Position numbers and translations under genes: made by a program. A stretch of 64,000 nucleotides of DNA. Source: Alkalihalobacterium sp048323755. GTDB taxonomy: Bacteria > Bacillota > Bacilli > Bacillales > Bacillaceae_F. The stretch spans positions 62,001 to 126,000 of the forward strand of contig NZ_JBLWFS010000008.1 in assembly GCF_048323755.1 (NCBI RefSeq), given 5' to 3'. The notes below the pieces were generated by a model. The model made no database searches. It had not been told where the DNA came from and saw only the letters and a list, made by a program, of their open reading frames with translations. This document shows positions 40,803-49,313 of this stretch, in pieces. Position 1 is the stretch's first letter, and every line of letters begins with the position of its first letter.

Positions 40803-42671
40803 TTATGTCCTCATTACTTTTACAATTACCCTATTTATTTCTTCCATGCTAATTGGCTTTGTCACATATGCTGTGCACCCTTCTAACAATGCCTTCTTAA
40901 TCGTAGTTTCCAATGCATCGGCACTTACTGCTATAATAGGTAAGTTTTGCGTGATAGGATTAGACTTAAGTTTGTTTAATACCTCAAAACCATCTATATC
41001 TGGTAAGCTAAGGTCTAACATTATGATATCAGGGTGTAATTCAAATGCCTTTTCTATACCTGCGCAACCAGAAGTGACGCAATGTAAGTTAACATTTCCA
41101 ATTAAATGTAACATTGAAGTCATTACATCAATATTTTCCTGCTTGTCTTCAACATATAAAACCTTGATTGTATCCTGCAAAGAAATTGACCCTATTTGGG
41201 TTTCCTTATACTCGCTATCAGAATAATGGTTAGGCTTAACTCTATTAAACGAGACCCAAAACGTTGATCCCTTTCCTTCCTCTGCTAATACCCCGTACTT
41301 CCCGTTCATTCTTTTTGTCAGTTGAGCAACAATTGCCAATCCTAAACCTGTTCCTTCCCAGTTATTCATACTGTTTTTCGATCTATAAAAAGGCTCGAAT
41401 ATTAAATCAAGCTCTTCATTTTCAATTCCAATTCCTGTATCTTTTATATTTATTTTAATGTCCTCAGTATGTTTATCCAAAGTACAATAGATCTTTATTG
41501 TCCCATTTGGTCTGCTATATTTCATTGCATTGTTTAGTAAATTCGTAATGATTTGATGAAGTCGAAATGGATCTGCCTCAATGTAGACATTATCTTCAAT
41601 CTCTTCTAATTGAATGTTTATTCCAGGTGTACTAATTTCTAATATCGTTTCGATGCAATTTTCAAGGAAAGGTATTAACTCGATTTCCTCTTTTTGTATG
41701 TTTATCTGCCCTGAATCTATAACCGTAAAACCTAATATTTCTTCAATTAGCTTTAATAAATGTTCAGAAGCATTATATATTTTCGATATTTTCTTTCGGA
41801 TATTCTTATCAATTTCATCCATTAGCATTATTTGCGAATAGCCTTGAATGGTGTTTAATGGTGTTCGTAAATCATGACTCATTTGCGATAGAAATACACT
41901 TTTTTCACGACTAGCCTTTTCTGCATTCATTTTTTCAAGCTTTAAATACTTTTCTCGCTCTTTTTGACGAGCACTATTTAGTATTAGTTTTTCATTTTTA
42001 GCTTTTAACAAGTCGTTTTCTTTCTCTAGTTTTTGTAACTTTTCCAGTTCGAATTCAGAAAATCTATCCATATAGTTTCTATTGTAAAAGGGAGACTTTT
42101 CGATTTGACTATCAAGCATTAAATACTCATGAACTTTTAAAAGTTCATTTTGAAGAAACGCAGGGGTAATGAGTCCGTTATATGCACAAACGGATACAAT
42201 GTTTTTTCCATGGAAAAAATGATCACAGTCATTCTCATACAATCTTATTTCACAAATAGATGAGTTACTAGCCAGAACCTGACCCCAAATTCTTGTTCTT
42301 ACACCACGCTCAATATTTCCCTTTAATAGTCCACTAAGTTGTTCTATACTTTTTTCAGCACTAAATGTTTCTTCAGAACGATAGAAATCAGTGTTAGTAG
42401 TATATTTTATTAATTGTCTATCATCCTCTGAGTAACCCATTTGTATTAACTTTTTCGTAATACTAGTATAAACGTCTTGACTCTCAATTAATAAGATCTT
42501 ATCCCTATTATCTATGCCTTCAGATATATAAGCTAAAGCATTTTCAATATACTTATCATATTCATTAAACATATATATAATATGAGAGCCTTTTTCTCCT
42601 AGCCTCTTTATTAATTGCTGTAGCGTAAGACTCTCACTATCTAATGTTGTGTTTTCTGTTTGTTCGACCAT
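40803..42671 (-). CDS. Hybrid histidine kinase with MEDS sensor domain
   Basis: 622 residues from the ATG at 42669-42671, after GGGG; an open 6-codon extension upstream starts with TTG. Order: MEDS domain (about 20-175; HIIYMFNEYDKYIENALAYI, ILLIESQDVY, RIWGQVLA), coiled coil (200-255), HisKA with phospho-acceptor in QMSHDLRTPLNTIQGYS, HATPase (DTGIGIENEELDLIFEP, GTGLGLAIV), and a C-terminal receiver (LYVEDKQEN, phospho-Asp in IIMLDLSLPDIDGFEVL, Lys in YVTKPIS). MEDS domains occur in sensors for one-carbon compounds and in sigma-factor regulators. No HTH output: the phosphate must pass on to a separate protein. A LytTR regulator gene lies upstream. Confidence 0.9.
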   Translation of the reverse strand: MVEQTENTTLDSESLTLQQLIKRLGEKGSHIIYMFNEYDKYIENALAYISEGIDNRDKILLIESQDVYTSITKKLIQMGYSEDDRQLIKYTTNTDFYRSEETFSAEKSIEQLSGLLKGNIERGVRTRIWGQVLASNSSICEIRLYENDCDHFFHGKNIVSVCAYNGLITPAFLQNELLKVHEYLMLDSQIEKSPFYNRNYMDRFSEFELEKLQKLEKENDLLKAKNEKLILNSARQKEREKYLKLEKMNAEKASREKSVFLSQMSHDLRTPLNTIQGYSQIMLMDEIDKNIRKKISKIYNASEHLLKLIEEILGFTVIDSGQINIQKEEIELIPFLENCIETILEISTPGINIQLEEIEDNVYIEADPFRLHQIITNLLNNAMKYSRPNGTIKIYCTLDKHTEDIKINIKDTGIGIENEELDLIFEPFYRSKNSMNNWEGTGLGLAIVAQLTKRMNGKYGVLAEEGKGSTFWVSFNRVKPNHYSDSEYKETQIGSISLQDTIKVLYVEDKQENIDVMTSMLHLIGNVNLHCVTSGCAGIEKAFELHPDIIMLDLSLPDIDGFEVLNKLKSNPITQNLPIIAVSADALETTIKKALLEGCTAYVTKPISMEEINRVIVKVMRT

Positions 42672-42807
42672 TTCAATTTCCCCCATCAAAAAACTAACTT
42701 GACTCTTAAGTTATAATTAAAAGTTTAGCGTACCGTAAGAATTATTGACAAAGGAAATAGATGGATTCGCTCAAATCTCCTAGTCAACGGTATTTTCAGC
42801 AAAATAA

Positions 42808-42848
42808 AAAACTTTTAATATACGGTATACCCCGCTACTAAAAGTTTT
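42808..42848 (-). terminator. Terminator overlapping the end of the LytTR gene
   Basis: AAAACTTTTA pairs with TAAAAGTTTT; the right arm covers the last codons of the LytTR gene, and a T run follows on the minus strand. It separates the regulator from the kinase gene. Confidence 0.75.
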
Positions 42849-43569
42849 CTATATCATAAGATAGAGTTTTATAAAGTTCATTTATTCGTCGTTTAGACAC
42901 ATGGGCATAGTGAGGATAGTTTCTAAAATAAGCAAAATATGTCTCACCTTCTAAGACTATATGAGAAATGTAATTGACATTAACAATAAATGACCGATGT
43001 GTTCGAAAGAAATGATCATTTAACCGTTTAAACATACTATCTAACGATTCATTCGTTTCATACTTTTGATCTTCTGTATGAATAATTGTTTTTCGATTTT
43101 CTTTTTCGATACAAACAATTTTTGAGAAATGAATAAAATACGATGTGCTATCCCTTTTTATCGTTAGAATTTCCTTCTTTCCGACTTGACTTTGATTAAG
43201 TAGTAACGCACTTACCCTCTCTAAAGCAATATATAAACGGTCTTGCTTTATTGGCTTCATTACATAATCTACTGCATTTAAATCAAAAGCCTTAACAGCA
43301 TAGTCATCGTAAGCGGTTGTATAGATAAATTTTAAGTCAGGGTTAACTTTTAAACATGATGAAATAGCTTCAATTCCATTTAGTTTAGGCATGTTGATGT
43401 CTGCTATGATTAAATTAGGCTTCCTATTGAAGTTCAACTCTAATAGACTTTCACCATTATCAACTATACCAATAACTTCAAACGTTTTAAGAGGTTCAAT
43501 AAAGCTTGCAATTATTTCTTGTGCATCTATATGGTCTTCAGCGATAACTACTTTTATTTTTGGATCCAA
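42838..43569 (-). CDS. LytTR-family response regulator
   Basis: 243 residues. Receiver at 1-120: AEDHIDAQEI, phospho-Asp in LIIADINMPKLNGIE, Thr in FIYTTAYDDYA and Lys in DYVMKPIKQDRL. LytTR DNA-binding domain at 140-240 (SYFIHFSKIVCIEKENRKTI, FFRTHRSFIVNVNYI). The start is TTG with GGAGGT 7 bases upstream. No LytS-type membrane kinase is adjacent; the MEDS hybrid kinase downstream is the obvious candidate partner, although a terminator lies between them. Confidence 0.9.
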   Translation of the reverse strand: MDPKIKVVIAEDHIDAQEIIASFIEPLKTFEVIGIVDNGESLLELNFNRKPNLIIADINMPKLNGIEAISSCLKVNPDLKFIYTTAYDDYAVKAFDLNAVDYVMKPIKQDRLYIALERVSALLLNQSQVGKKEILTIKRDSTSYFIHFSKIVCIEKENRKTIIHTEDQKYETNESLDSMFKRLNDHFFRTHRSFIVNVNYISHIVLEGETYFAYFRNYPHYAHVSKRRINELYKTLSYDIENF

Positions 43570-43828
43570 TTAAAGTACCTCCATTTAGCTAGATGCCTTT
43601 CTTGCAGTATCTAGAAACGTTTGTTACATAATTTTTAATTCAATACCGAAATACTTTTATCTTGCAAACTTTAATAGTCCCGTTGTTAGTGAGTTTTTAG
43701 TGTGAAATTCTTTAATTTTCTGAAGAATGGTTTACCTCATTGTATCATTATTTTCTTCTTCATCTATTGATCTAACTGAATGAGTAAAACATTACCAACA
43801 CCCTTTTATTTAGACGAGTTTAAAGTTG

Positions 43829-43845
43829 ATGTTGAATATCAACAT
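43829..43845. promoter_or_regulatory. Perfect dyad ATGTTGA-ATA-TCAACAT
   Basis: 7-3-7 inverted repeat in the gene-free zone between the LytTR gene and the Sda-like gene. It is operator-like in size; no protein can be assigned. It is the first of two perfect dyads within 60 bases. Confidence 0.4.
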
Positions 43846-43866
43846 TGTGCTTAGCCATTATTTAAA

Positions 43867-43884
43867 GTATAGGTTAACCTATAC
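43867..43884. promoter_or_regulatory. Perfect 18-base palindrome
   Basis: GTATAGGTTAACCTATAC equals its own reverse complement. It lies 38 bases beyond the Sda-like stop codon and about 300 bases upstream of the LytTR gene. No loop, so an operator rather than a terminator. Confidence 0.45.
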
Positions 43885-43921
43885 ACCTAAACCCCATGGT
43901 ATGAAGCTTATTTTTTGTCCA

Positions 43922-44047
43922 TTAAAATCTTTCTAGTTGTCTCTTATCCATCTCTTTTTCTAGCATTTTTATAAAGTCTTTCTCTAAATTTAAATTAATG
44001 GCCTTCCTGTAAGTATTTATTAGCATTTTGTTACTCAATTGGTACAT
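43922..44047 (-). CDS. sda: Sda-like sporulation inhibitor, 41 residues
   Basis: ATG at 44045-44047 with AGGAG upstream. The product reads MYQLSNKMLINTYRKAINLN, then LEKDFIKMLEKEMDKRQLER and F. It follows the Sda pattern, a helical hairpin of about 46 residues (from memory, LSDELLIESYxKAxExNLxxDFIxLxExEIxRRSL). Sda binds the dimerisation helices of sporulation kinases such as KinA and blocks phosphorelay activity when DNA replication is disturbed. The hybrid kinase and LytTR genes on the same strand are possible targets, or it may act on a distant kinase. Short length lowers certainty. Confidence 0.78.
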   Translation of the reverse strand: MYQLSNKMLINTYRKAINLNLEKDFIKMLEKEMDKRQLERF

Positions 44048-44219
44048 GTTCTTATCACTCCTATAAAAAATCTAAGCTATCCTTCTATTCACTATAATAC
44101 CTATTCTTAAACTTTATTGATCATTTAAAACACTACATTCAAACAATAAATTAGACATATTAAACAAACTATTAGTTATTTCAGAAAACCAAATCGACCT
44201 TTGAACTTTTTTTGTAAAC

Positions 44220-44334
44220 CGCTATTATCAGAAACTTTGTTGCTATTGGACCGTTCTTAAAAAGCTTCACGCTAAAGCGTGAAGAACTAAGCTTTCGTTT
44301 CGTTTACGGTCCAATAGCTTAAAGCAACTCTTTT
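44220..44334. repeat. Dispersed palindromic repeat A, copy 4
   Basis: Left arm AACTTTGTTGCTATTGGACCGT, in parts identical to copy 1, inner AAGCTTCACGC/GCGTGAAG, right arm ACGGTCCAATAGCTTAAAGCAAC. Compensating change: GCTATTGGACCGT on the left faces ACGGTCCAATAGC on the right. Nothing else is seen in 44048-44503. Confidence 0.82.
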
Positions 44335-44503
44335 AGAATAGAGGATGGTAAAAATAATGATGATTTTAAATCCAAGGAATGAAGAGTAGAGGTTATTAAA
44401 TGACTAAAATTCTATGAGGATACATCAAGACTACATGCACACATACAAAAAATGAAAATGAAAGCATAATATCTACTGTTTTTTATTTCTGTTTTGATCT
44501 CTA

Positions 44504-45169
44504 TCAAGATTTCCCTAACCCTTCAATTTTATCCGATGGGTAGATAGTTACTCCGTTATGATCCAATTGAGCTGCCTTAAACATGGCGTTAGCAACCGTT
44601 CTTCCTTGTATAGCTTTAAACTTTTTCAATGGACCTATAAAGAATACAGAAAGTGCTGTGTAGAACACTTCGGCCGATTTTTCTCCTAATCTGAACTCTT
44701 GGCGCTTTCCCATTAGAAGAGACGGACGGAAAATCGTAACAGAATCAAAATTGATTTGGCTAACTTCTTCTTCCAACTCTCCTTTTATTCTTAAGTAAAA
44801 ATTCGAGGATTGAGCGTTTGCAGAAAGTGAACTCACAAACAGAAACTGTTTGGCCCCCATTTTTCTCGTTAACCTTGCAATCGTTAACGGATATGTGACA
44901 TCAACTTTCCGCATCACTTCTTGCGACTTTGCTTTTCTGATTGTCGTTCCGAGACAACTAAACACATCGTCCACTTCAAAATTAATCAGAGACTCATCTA
45001 ATTGGTCAAAATCGATGACCTTTTCTTCTAATTTGGAGTGGCTGATTCCAAGCGGCTTTCGTACAATAGCAATCACTTTTTTATATTCCGATTTGTTAAG
45101 TAAAATCTGTAATAATTCATTTCCAATTAAACCTGTGGCTCCTACAATGAGAGCAGTTTTTTGCTTCAT
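44504..45169 (-). CDS. NAD(P)-binding oxidoreductase, atypical SDR (YraR/HTATIP2-like)
   Basis: 221 residues. The N-terminal Rossmann motif is ALIVGATGLIGNELL, followed by VIAIVRKPLG and DVFSCLGTTIRKA, the signature of the small NmrA/HTATIP2-like group; FLFVSSLSANA stands at the Ser position of SDR enzymes. Cytosolic. Substrate unknown; the group often works as a redox sensor or quinone reductase-like protein. GAGGGGATAAAAAAATG region gives the start. Single-gene unit. Confidence 0.82.
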   Translation of the reverse strand: MKQKTALIVGATGLIGNELLQILLNKSEYKKVIAIVRKPLGISHSKLEEKVIDFDQLDESLINFEVDDVFSCLGTTIRKAKSQEVMRKVDVTYPLTIARLTRKMGAKQFLFVSSLSANAQSSNFYLRIKGELEEEVSQINFDSVTIFRPSLLMGKRQEFRLGEKSAEVFYTALSVFFIGPLKKFKAIQGRTVANAMFKAAQLDHNGVTIYPSDKIEGLGKS

Positions 45170-45286
45170 TTTTTTATCCCCTCTTCAAACGATTTTATAT
45201 ACGCCAAACGCTGTTCTATTCTAATAAAATTTATTAGTGTACCACTTCATGTTCTCACATCCATATTACTTAAAGAATATTAAACA

Positions 45287-45340
45287 AGCCAGAACTCTCA
45301 CTCCTAAATCACAAAGGGTTTATAGCGAGACTTCTGGCTT
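45287..45340 (-). terminator. Terminator after selO
   Basis: AAGCCAGAACTCTC pairs with GAGACTTCTGGCTT (one mismatch) around a 26-base loop, about 40 bases after the SelO stop codon. Confidence 0.72.
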
Positions 45341-45379
45341 CATCATTTCTAGATTACATTTTTCTCCACGTCTTCTAGA

Positions 45380-46855
45380 TCAAGTCCCGCAAAATGTACG
45401 GTAAGGATGACTCGCTGGATCAGGCAACGTACTATATTCCGCTTGTTCACAAGAATGCTCATACGGTTTAGATAGCGCCTTAAGAAGTTTCTCCATCACA
45501 CTGTAATCCTCACGTTCCACTGCTGCTTCTAACGCTTCCTCTACTCGATGGTTACGAGGAATGATTGCAGGATTGTTCGTCTTCATCAATTCGTGTGAAG
45601 CCTCTTTGGCTTCATCCTGTTTGCCAAGTCTCGCTTGCCACAGTTCATACCATTGATCAAATTCTTTTTTACCGGATAAGTCTGTGTCCTCTAGCTGATC
45701 GAACGTTAATGCGCGGAATGTATTTGTAAAATCAGCACGATACTCCTTCATAATACTGAGGAGGCCTTCAATCAGTGTTTCATCCTCTTCTTCCTCATGA
45801 AACAATCCTAACTTCGCTCGCATTCCAGCCAGCCAATTGGCCGTATACAACTCGGTAAAACCTGATATTTCCTTTTGGGCGAGTTTGACAGCCTCTTCTT
45901 GGTCATCATGTAAAAGTGGTAAAAGTGTTTCAGCAAATCTAGCTAAATTCCAACCTCCAATATAAGGTTGGTTACCATAAGCATAACGACCTTGTCTGTC
46001 AATTGAGCTAAATACGGTATCCGGATCATAAGTATCCATGAAAGCACATGGTCCATAATCAATCGTTTCCCCACAAATCGTCATGTTGTCTGTATTCATC
46101 ACCCCATGAATAAATCCAACCATTTGCCATTTTGTAATTAAACTCGCCTGTCGCTTAATCACTTCGCGAAGAAGCGAAAGATAACGGTTAGAGTCATTAT
46201 TAACATTTGGGTAATGTCGTTCTATTGTATAATCAGCTAACGCTCTTATATCATCAACCGCTCCCCATTTAGCGGCATATTGAAAGGTTCCAACTCGCAG
46301 GTGACTAGCAGCAACGCGAGTCAAGATGGCACCAGGTAAATCTGTTTCACGAATGACGAACTCACCTGTTGTTACCACCGCTAAGCTACGGGTGGTGGGG
46401 ATACCAAGTGCATGCATCGCTTCGCTCATGATATATTCGCGTAGCATCGGTCCAAGTGCCGCTCGACCGTCCCCCCCGCGGGAATAAGGTGTTCTCCCCG
46501 AGCCCTTAAGCTGAATATCAAAACGCTCACCACTCGAAGTCATCTGTTCACCAACTAAAAGAGCCCTTCCATCTCCTAGCATCGTAAAATGTCCAAACTG
46601 ATGCCCCGCATAAGCTTGAGCAAGAGGGATTGAGCCTTCAGGCATCGCATTACCTGCAAACACCGCTACAGCATCAACTCCTTTTAACTCCTCTGCTTTT
46701 AATCCTAGAGAGGTAGCTAATTCTTCATTGAGAATAACTAATTCAGGTGAACGAACAGGATTTACATCGATGGTTGAAAAAAAAGGTTTCGGTAGACTTG
46801 CATAACTATTGTCTAAATTCCAGCCTGCTTCTTGCATTGCTATTCTTTCGGTCAT
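45380..46855 (-). CDS. selO: SelO protein adenylyltransferase (YdiU/UPF0061)
   Basis: 491 residues from the second of two ATGs behind AAGGAGAG; the open frame reaches 46891 without another ribosome site. Pseudokinase that transfers AMP from ATP to Ser, Thr or Tyr, linked to redox control. Features: PLAQAYAGHQFGHFTMLGDGRA, quoted in part as YAGHQFGHF, then QLKGSGRTPYSRGGDGRAAL (Lys of the nucleotide site), the catalytic region FIHGVMNTDNM and IDYGPCAFMD (DYG in place of DFG), and the C-terminal CysGlyThr end (YRTFCGT). Usual length near 490. Single-gene unit. Confidence 0.93.
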   Translation of the reverse strand: MTERIAMQEAGWNLDNSYASLPKPFFSTIDVNPVRSPELVILNEELATSLGLKAEELKGVDAVAVFAGNAMPEGSIPLAQAYAGHQFGHFTMLGDGRALLVGEQMTSSGERFDIQLKGSGRTPYSRGGDGRAALGPMLREYIMSEAMHALGIPTTRSLAVVTTGEFVIRETDLPGAILTRVAASHLRVGTFQYAAKWGAVDDIRALADYTIERHYPNVNNDSNRYLSLLREVIKRQASLITKWQMVGFIHGVMNTDNMTICGETIDYGPCAFMDTYDPDTVFSSIDRQGRYAYGNQPYIGGWNLARFAETLLPLLHDDQEEAVKLAQKEISGFTELYTANWLAGMRAKLGLFHEEEEDETLIEGLLSIMKEYRADFTNTFRALTFDQLEDTDLSGKKEFDQWYELWQARLGKQDEAKEASHELMKTNNPAIIPRNHRVEEALEAAVEREDYSVMEKLLKALSKPYEHSCEQAEYSTLPDPASHPYRTFCGT

Positions 46856-46991
46856 CATACTCTCCTTCTCTTCTTTCGAATTTTTATTCAATTTAACTAT
46901 ATGATGATTTTACAGTTATCTCATTCTAGTTCCAAACTTTAAAGCTCTTTTATTGTCTGTTTCTTCCAACACTTTATACCTTTCCCATATG

Positions 46992-47047
46992 GAAAAGAGC
47001 ACAACCAATGCGTACCTAAACTAGGCGTGCACTAGCTATGCTCTTTC
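46992..47047 (-). terminator. Terminator of the ars operon
   Basis: Outer stem AAAAGAGCA / TGCTCTTT and inner TGCGTACCTA / TAGGCGTGCA form a long hairpin with T-rich tail, 36 bases beyond the arsA stop codon. Confidence 0.8.
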
Positions 47048-47082
47048 TTATTAACAATTTATCTTCCAATTAACATCCACTA

Positions 47083-48855
47083 CTAGCTAATATAATCTTT
47101 TAACTTGTCATACCCTACCTTTTCTTCATTCAGCCAAGGAATAATTGCACACTTCTCAGCCTCTTTTTCTCTTACCTGTTGAATCCATTCCTTTTCTGAA
47201 ACAGCCTTACCTCTTAACACAGGGTCTTTTGTATTAGTGGCTAATAAACTTTGATTAATGATCCACCATTTCGGACGAATGTGAGCGCGTTTTAGATCGT
47301 CTTGTAAACGAGAAGCTTCTAAAACAGGTGTCGCTTCTGCCAAGGTCACAATAACTACAGCTGTCTGTTCAGGATTTCTAATTTGAGGAAGCAATTTTTT
47401 GACACTTTCTGGTACTTCCCCTGTCGACCTAGCAATTTCTTTACTATATGACTGAGCCGCATCTAATAATAATAAGGTATGTCCGGTTGGAGCAGTATCA
47501 ATTACAACTATTTCATCTACTGATCTGGCCACTACTTCAGCAAATGCTCGGAATACGGCAATTTCTTCTGTGCAAGGTGAATTTAGGTCTTCCTTCAAAT
47601 ACGCCAAACCATCGTCATCTAACTCTTTTTCGGCGTTTGCTAAAACATCAGCTTTATAGTTCTCTACTTCCTCTTTTGGATCGATCCTACTAATAGTTAA
47701 ATTTTGATTGAGATCTTTGTCCTGGAAATGATACTGTAAGTGGGCAGCTGGGTCTGTCGTTGTTAAATGGACGCGATGTCCTTTTTCAACTAAACCAACA
47801 GCAATTGCAGAGGCAACTGTTGTCTTTCCAACACCACCTTTACCCATTGTAAATATAAGCCTTGTATTTGTAGATGAAAAATCATTAATCGCATCATCCA
47901 ACCTTAAAAGATGATTTAATTCTAAATCGCTTACTAACTCTTTTACTGTCAAATCATCTGGTTTGAAAATTCTCCGAAGGTTTTCCACACCGGTTAATGA
48001 ATAAGATACAAATGGTAAGGAGTAAATCGCTGTTTGTCCTAAATGATTAGGCATTTGTTCTAATGCCTTTCTTTGCCGCTGATAAAAGGCCAATGATACT
48101 TCATCTTCTTTGACATGGTTCAAGAGGAGACCGTTAACGATGAGTACCTGCTTTTTTATACCGATCTCGTTCAGTTCTATTGATGCACGATCAGCCTCTA
48201 AAAGTGATGAAACGTCCGGTCTTGTTACGAGTATCAAAGTCGTTTGGCTAGGATCTGAAAGAACATCAACTGTTTGAGAATAAAGATCCTTTTTATCTGC
48301 TAGTCCAGATAAAGGTCCTAAACACGATGCACCATGTGTCGCTTCTTCTAAAAATCCATTCCAAGCCGTTGGAAGTTGCAATAACCGTAATGTATGACCG
48401 GTTGGAGCGGTGTCGAAAATAATATGGTCAAATTCGTTTACAATTTCGTCATTCGTTAGCAAGCCAGTAAATTCATCAAAAGCTGCGATTTCAACTGTAC
48501 AAGCTCCTGACAATTGCTCTTCCATCGTAGCTACTACGGCATCAGGAAGCTTCCCTCGGTATGGACCAACAACTTTTTCTCGATAAGCTAGTGCTGAGCT
48601 TTCCGGGTCTAAGTTACTTGCATATAAGTTTTCTACTGAAGGCACTCTTTTCGGTGAATTTGTAAATTCTATTTCAAATACGTCTTGTAAATTAGAAGCA
48701 GGGTCTGTGCTAATCAATAACACCTTTTTTCCACTATCCGCTAATGCCACGGCTGTTGCACAAGCCGTTGACGTTTTACCTACCCCACCTTTTCCAGTCA
48801 AAAAAAGAAAAGGTGTATCAATTACATGTTTTGGATCGAAAGACTGAAACATCAT
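47083..48855 (-). CDS. arsA: Arsenical pump-driving ATPase ArsA
   Basis: 590 residues made of two homologous halves. Each half has a deviant Walker A, GKGGVGKTSTACA near residue 21 and GKGGVGKTTVASA near 338, and the signal motif FDTAPTGHTLRLL or IDTAPTGHTLLLL. Conserved Cys in CTVEIAAFDEF and CTEEIAVFRAF are the arsenite-binding positions. ArsA hydrolyses ATP to energise the arsenite efflux permease. Here the permease is of Acr3 type. Last gene of the operon, 12 bases after arsD, which delivers the metalloid. Confidence 0.94.
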   Translation of the reverse strand: MMFQSFDPKHVIDTPFLFLTGKGGVGKTSTACATAVALADSGKKVLLISTDPASNLQDVFEIEFTNSPKRVPSVENLYASNLDPESSALAYREKVVGPYRGKLPDAVVATMEEQLSGACTVEIAAFDEFTGLLTNDEIVNEFDHIIFDTAPTGHTLRLLQLPTAWNGFLEEATHGASCLGPLSGLADKKDLYSQTVDVLSDPSQTTLILVTRPDVSSLLEADRASIELNEIGIKKQVLIVNGLLLNHVKEDEVSLAFYQRQRKALEQMPNHLGQTAIYSLPFVSYSLTGVENLRRIFKPDDLTVKELVSDLELNHLLRLDDAINDFSSTNTRLIFTMGKGGVGKTTVASAIAVGLVEKGHRVHLTTTDPAAHLQYHFQDKDLNQNLTISRIDPKEEVENYKADVLANAEKELDDDGLAYLKEDLNSPCTEEIAVFRAFAEVVARSVDEIVVIDTAPTGHTLLLLDAAQSYSKEIARSTGEVPESVKKLLPQIRNPEQTAVVIVTLAEATPVLEASRLQDDLKRAHIRPKWWIINQSLLATNTKDPVLRGKAVSEKEWIQQVREKEAEKCAIIPWLNEEKVGYDKLKDYIS

Positions 48856-48867
48856 TTCCCTTCTTTC

Positions 48868-49233
48868 TTACTTCGAAGATTTTAAATCAATAGAAAGATG
48901 AACTTTTGGTTTTTTAGTTAATTCTTCAGGTTTCACCTCAAACCATTTTGCAAATTCATCATTCGTCGGATAACTTCCTACTTTTACAACCTGATCATTT
49001 ACTAAAATAACTGGGAGCGCATCAGGTCCTTTTTCATGTAAAATACGATTTACATCTTGATTTTCAGCAAATTTATCTGGATCGTTTGTTAATTGATAAC
49101 GCACTATATTAAATCCATTTTTTTCTAATGAATAAACAGCTGATGCCACTCGTGTTAATTCTGGATCAACACTTGGTCCACAAACACCTGTAGAACAACA
49201 CATTGCAGGATCAAAAATTTCAACTTTTTTCAT
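48868..49233 (-). CDS. arsD: Arsenic metallochaperone ArsD
   Basis: 121 residues from the ATG at 49231-49233, 7 bases after GGGAGGG; the open extension upstream is not used. The arsenite-binding cysteines C12, C13 and C18 (DPAMCCSTGVCG) are present. The C-terminal vicinal Cys pairs of the E. coli plasmid protein are absent, as in many Gram-positive ArsD. Thioredoxin-like fold (LPVILVNDQVVKVGSYP). Hands As(III) to ArsA. A hairpin separates it from arsC. Confidence 0.93.
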   Translation of the reverse strand: MKKVEIFDPAMCCSTGVCGPSVDPELTRVASAVYSLEKNGFNIVRYQLTNDPDKFAENQDVNRILHEKGPDALPVILVNDQVVKVGSYPTNDEFAKWFEVKPEELTKKPKVHLSIDLKSSK

Positions 49234-49270
49234 TTTTATACCCTCCCATATTCTGATTTCAGTAGTAATA

Positions 49271-49300
49271 AAAACCAAGAGAAGACTCTCTTGGTTTTTT
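49271..49300 (-). terminator. Intra-operon terminator between arsC and arsD
   Basis: AAAACCAAGAGA / TCTCTTGGTTTT stem with a 4-base loop, T rich on the minus strand, 14 bases after the arsC stop codon. Strong enough to limit arsD-arsA expression or to require a second promoter. Confidence 0.8.
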
Positions 49301-49313
49301 AATTGTAATTCTC

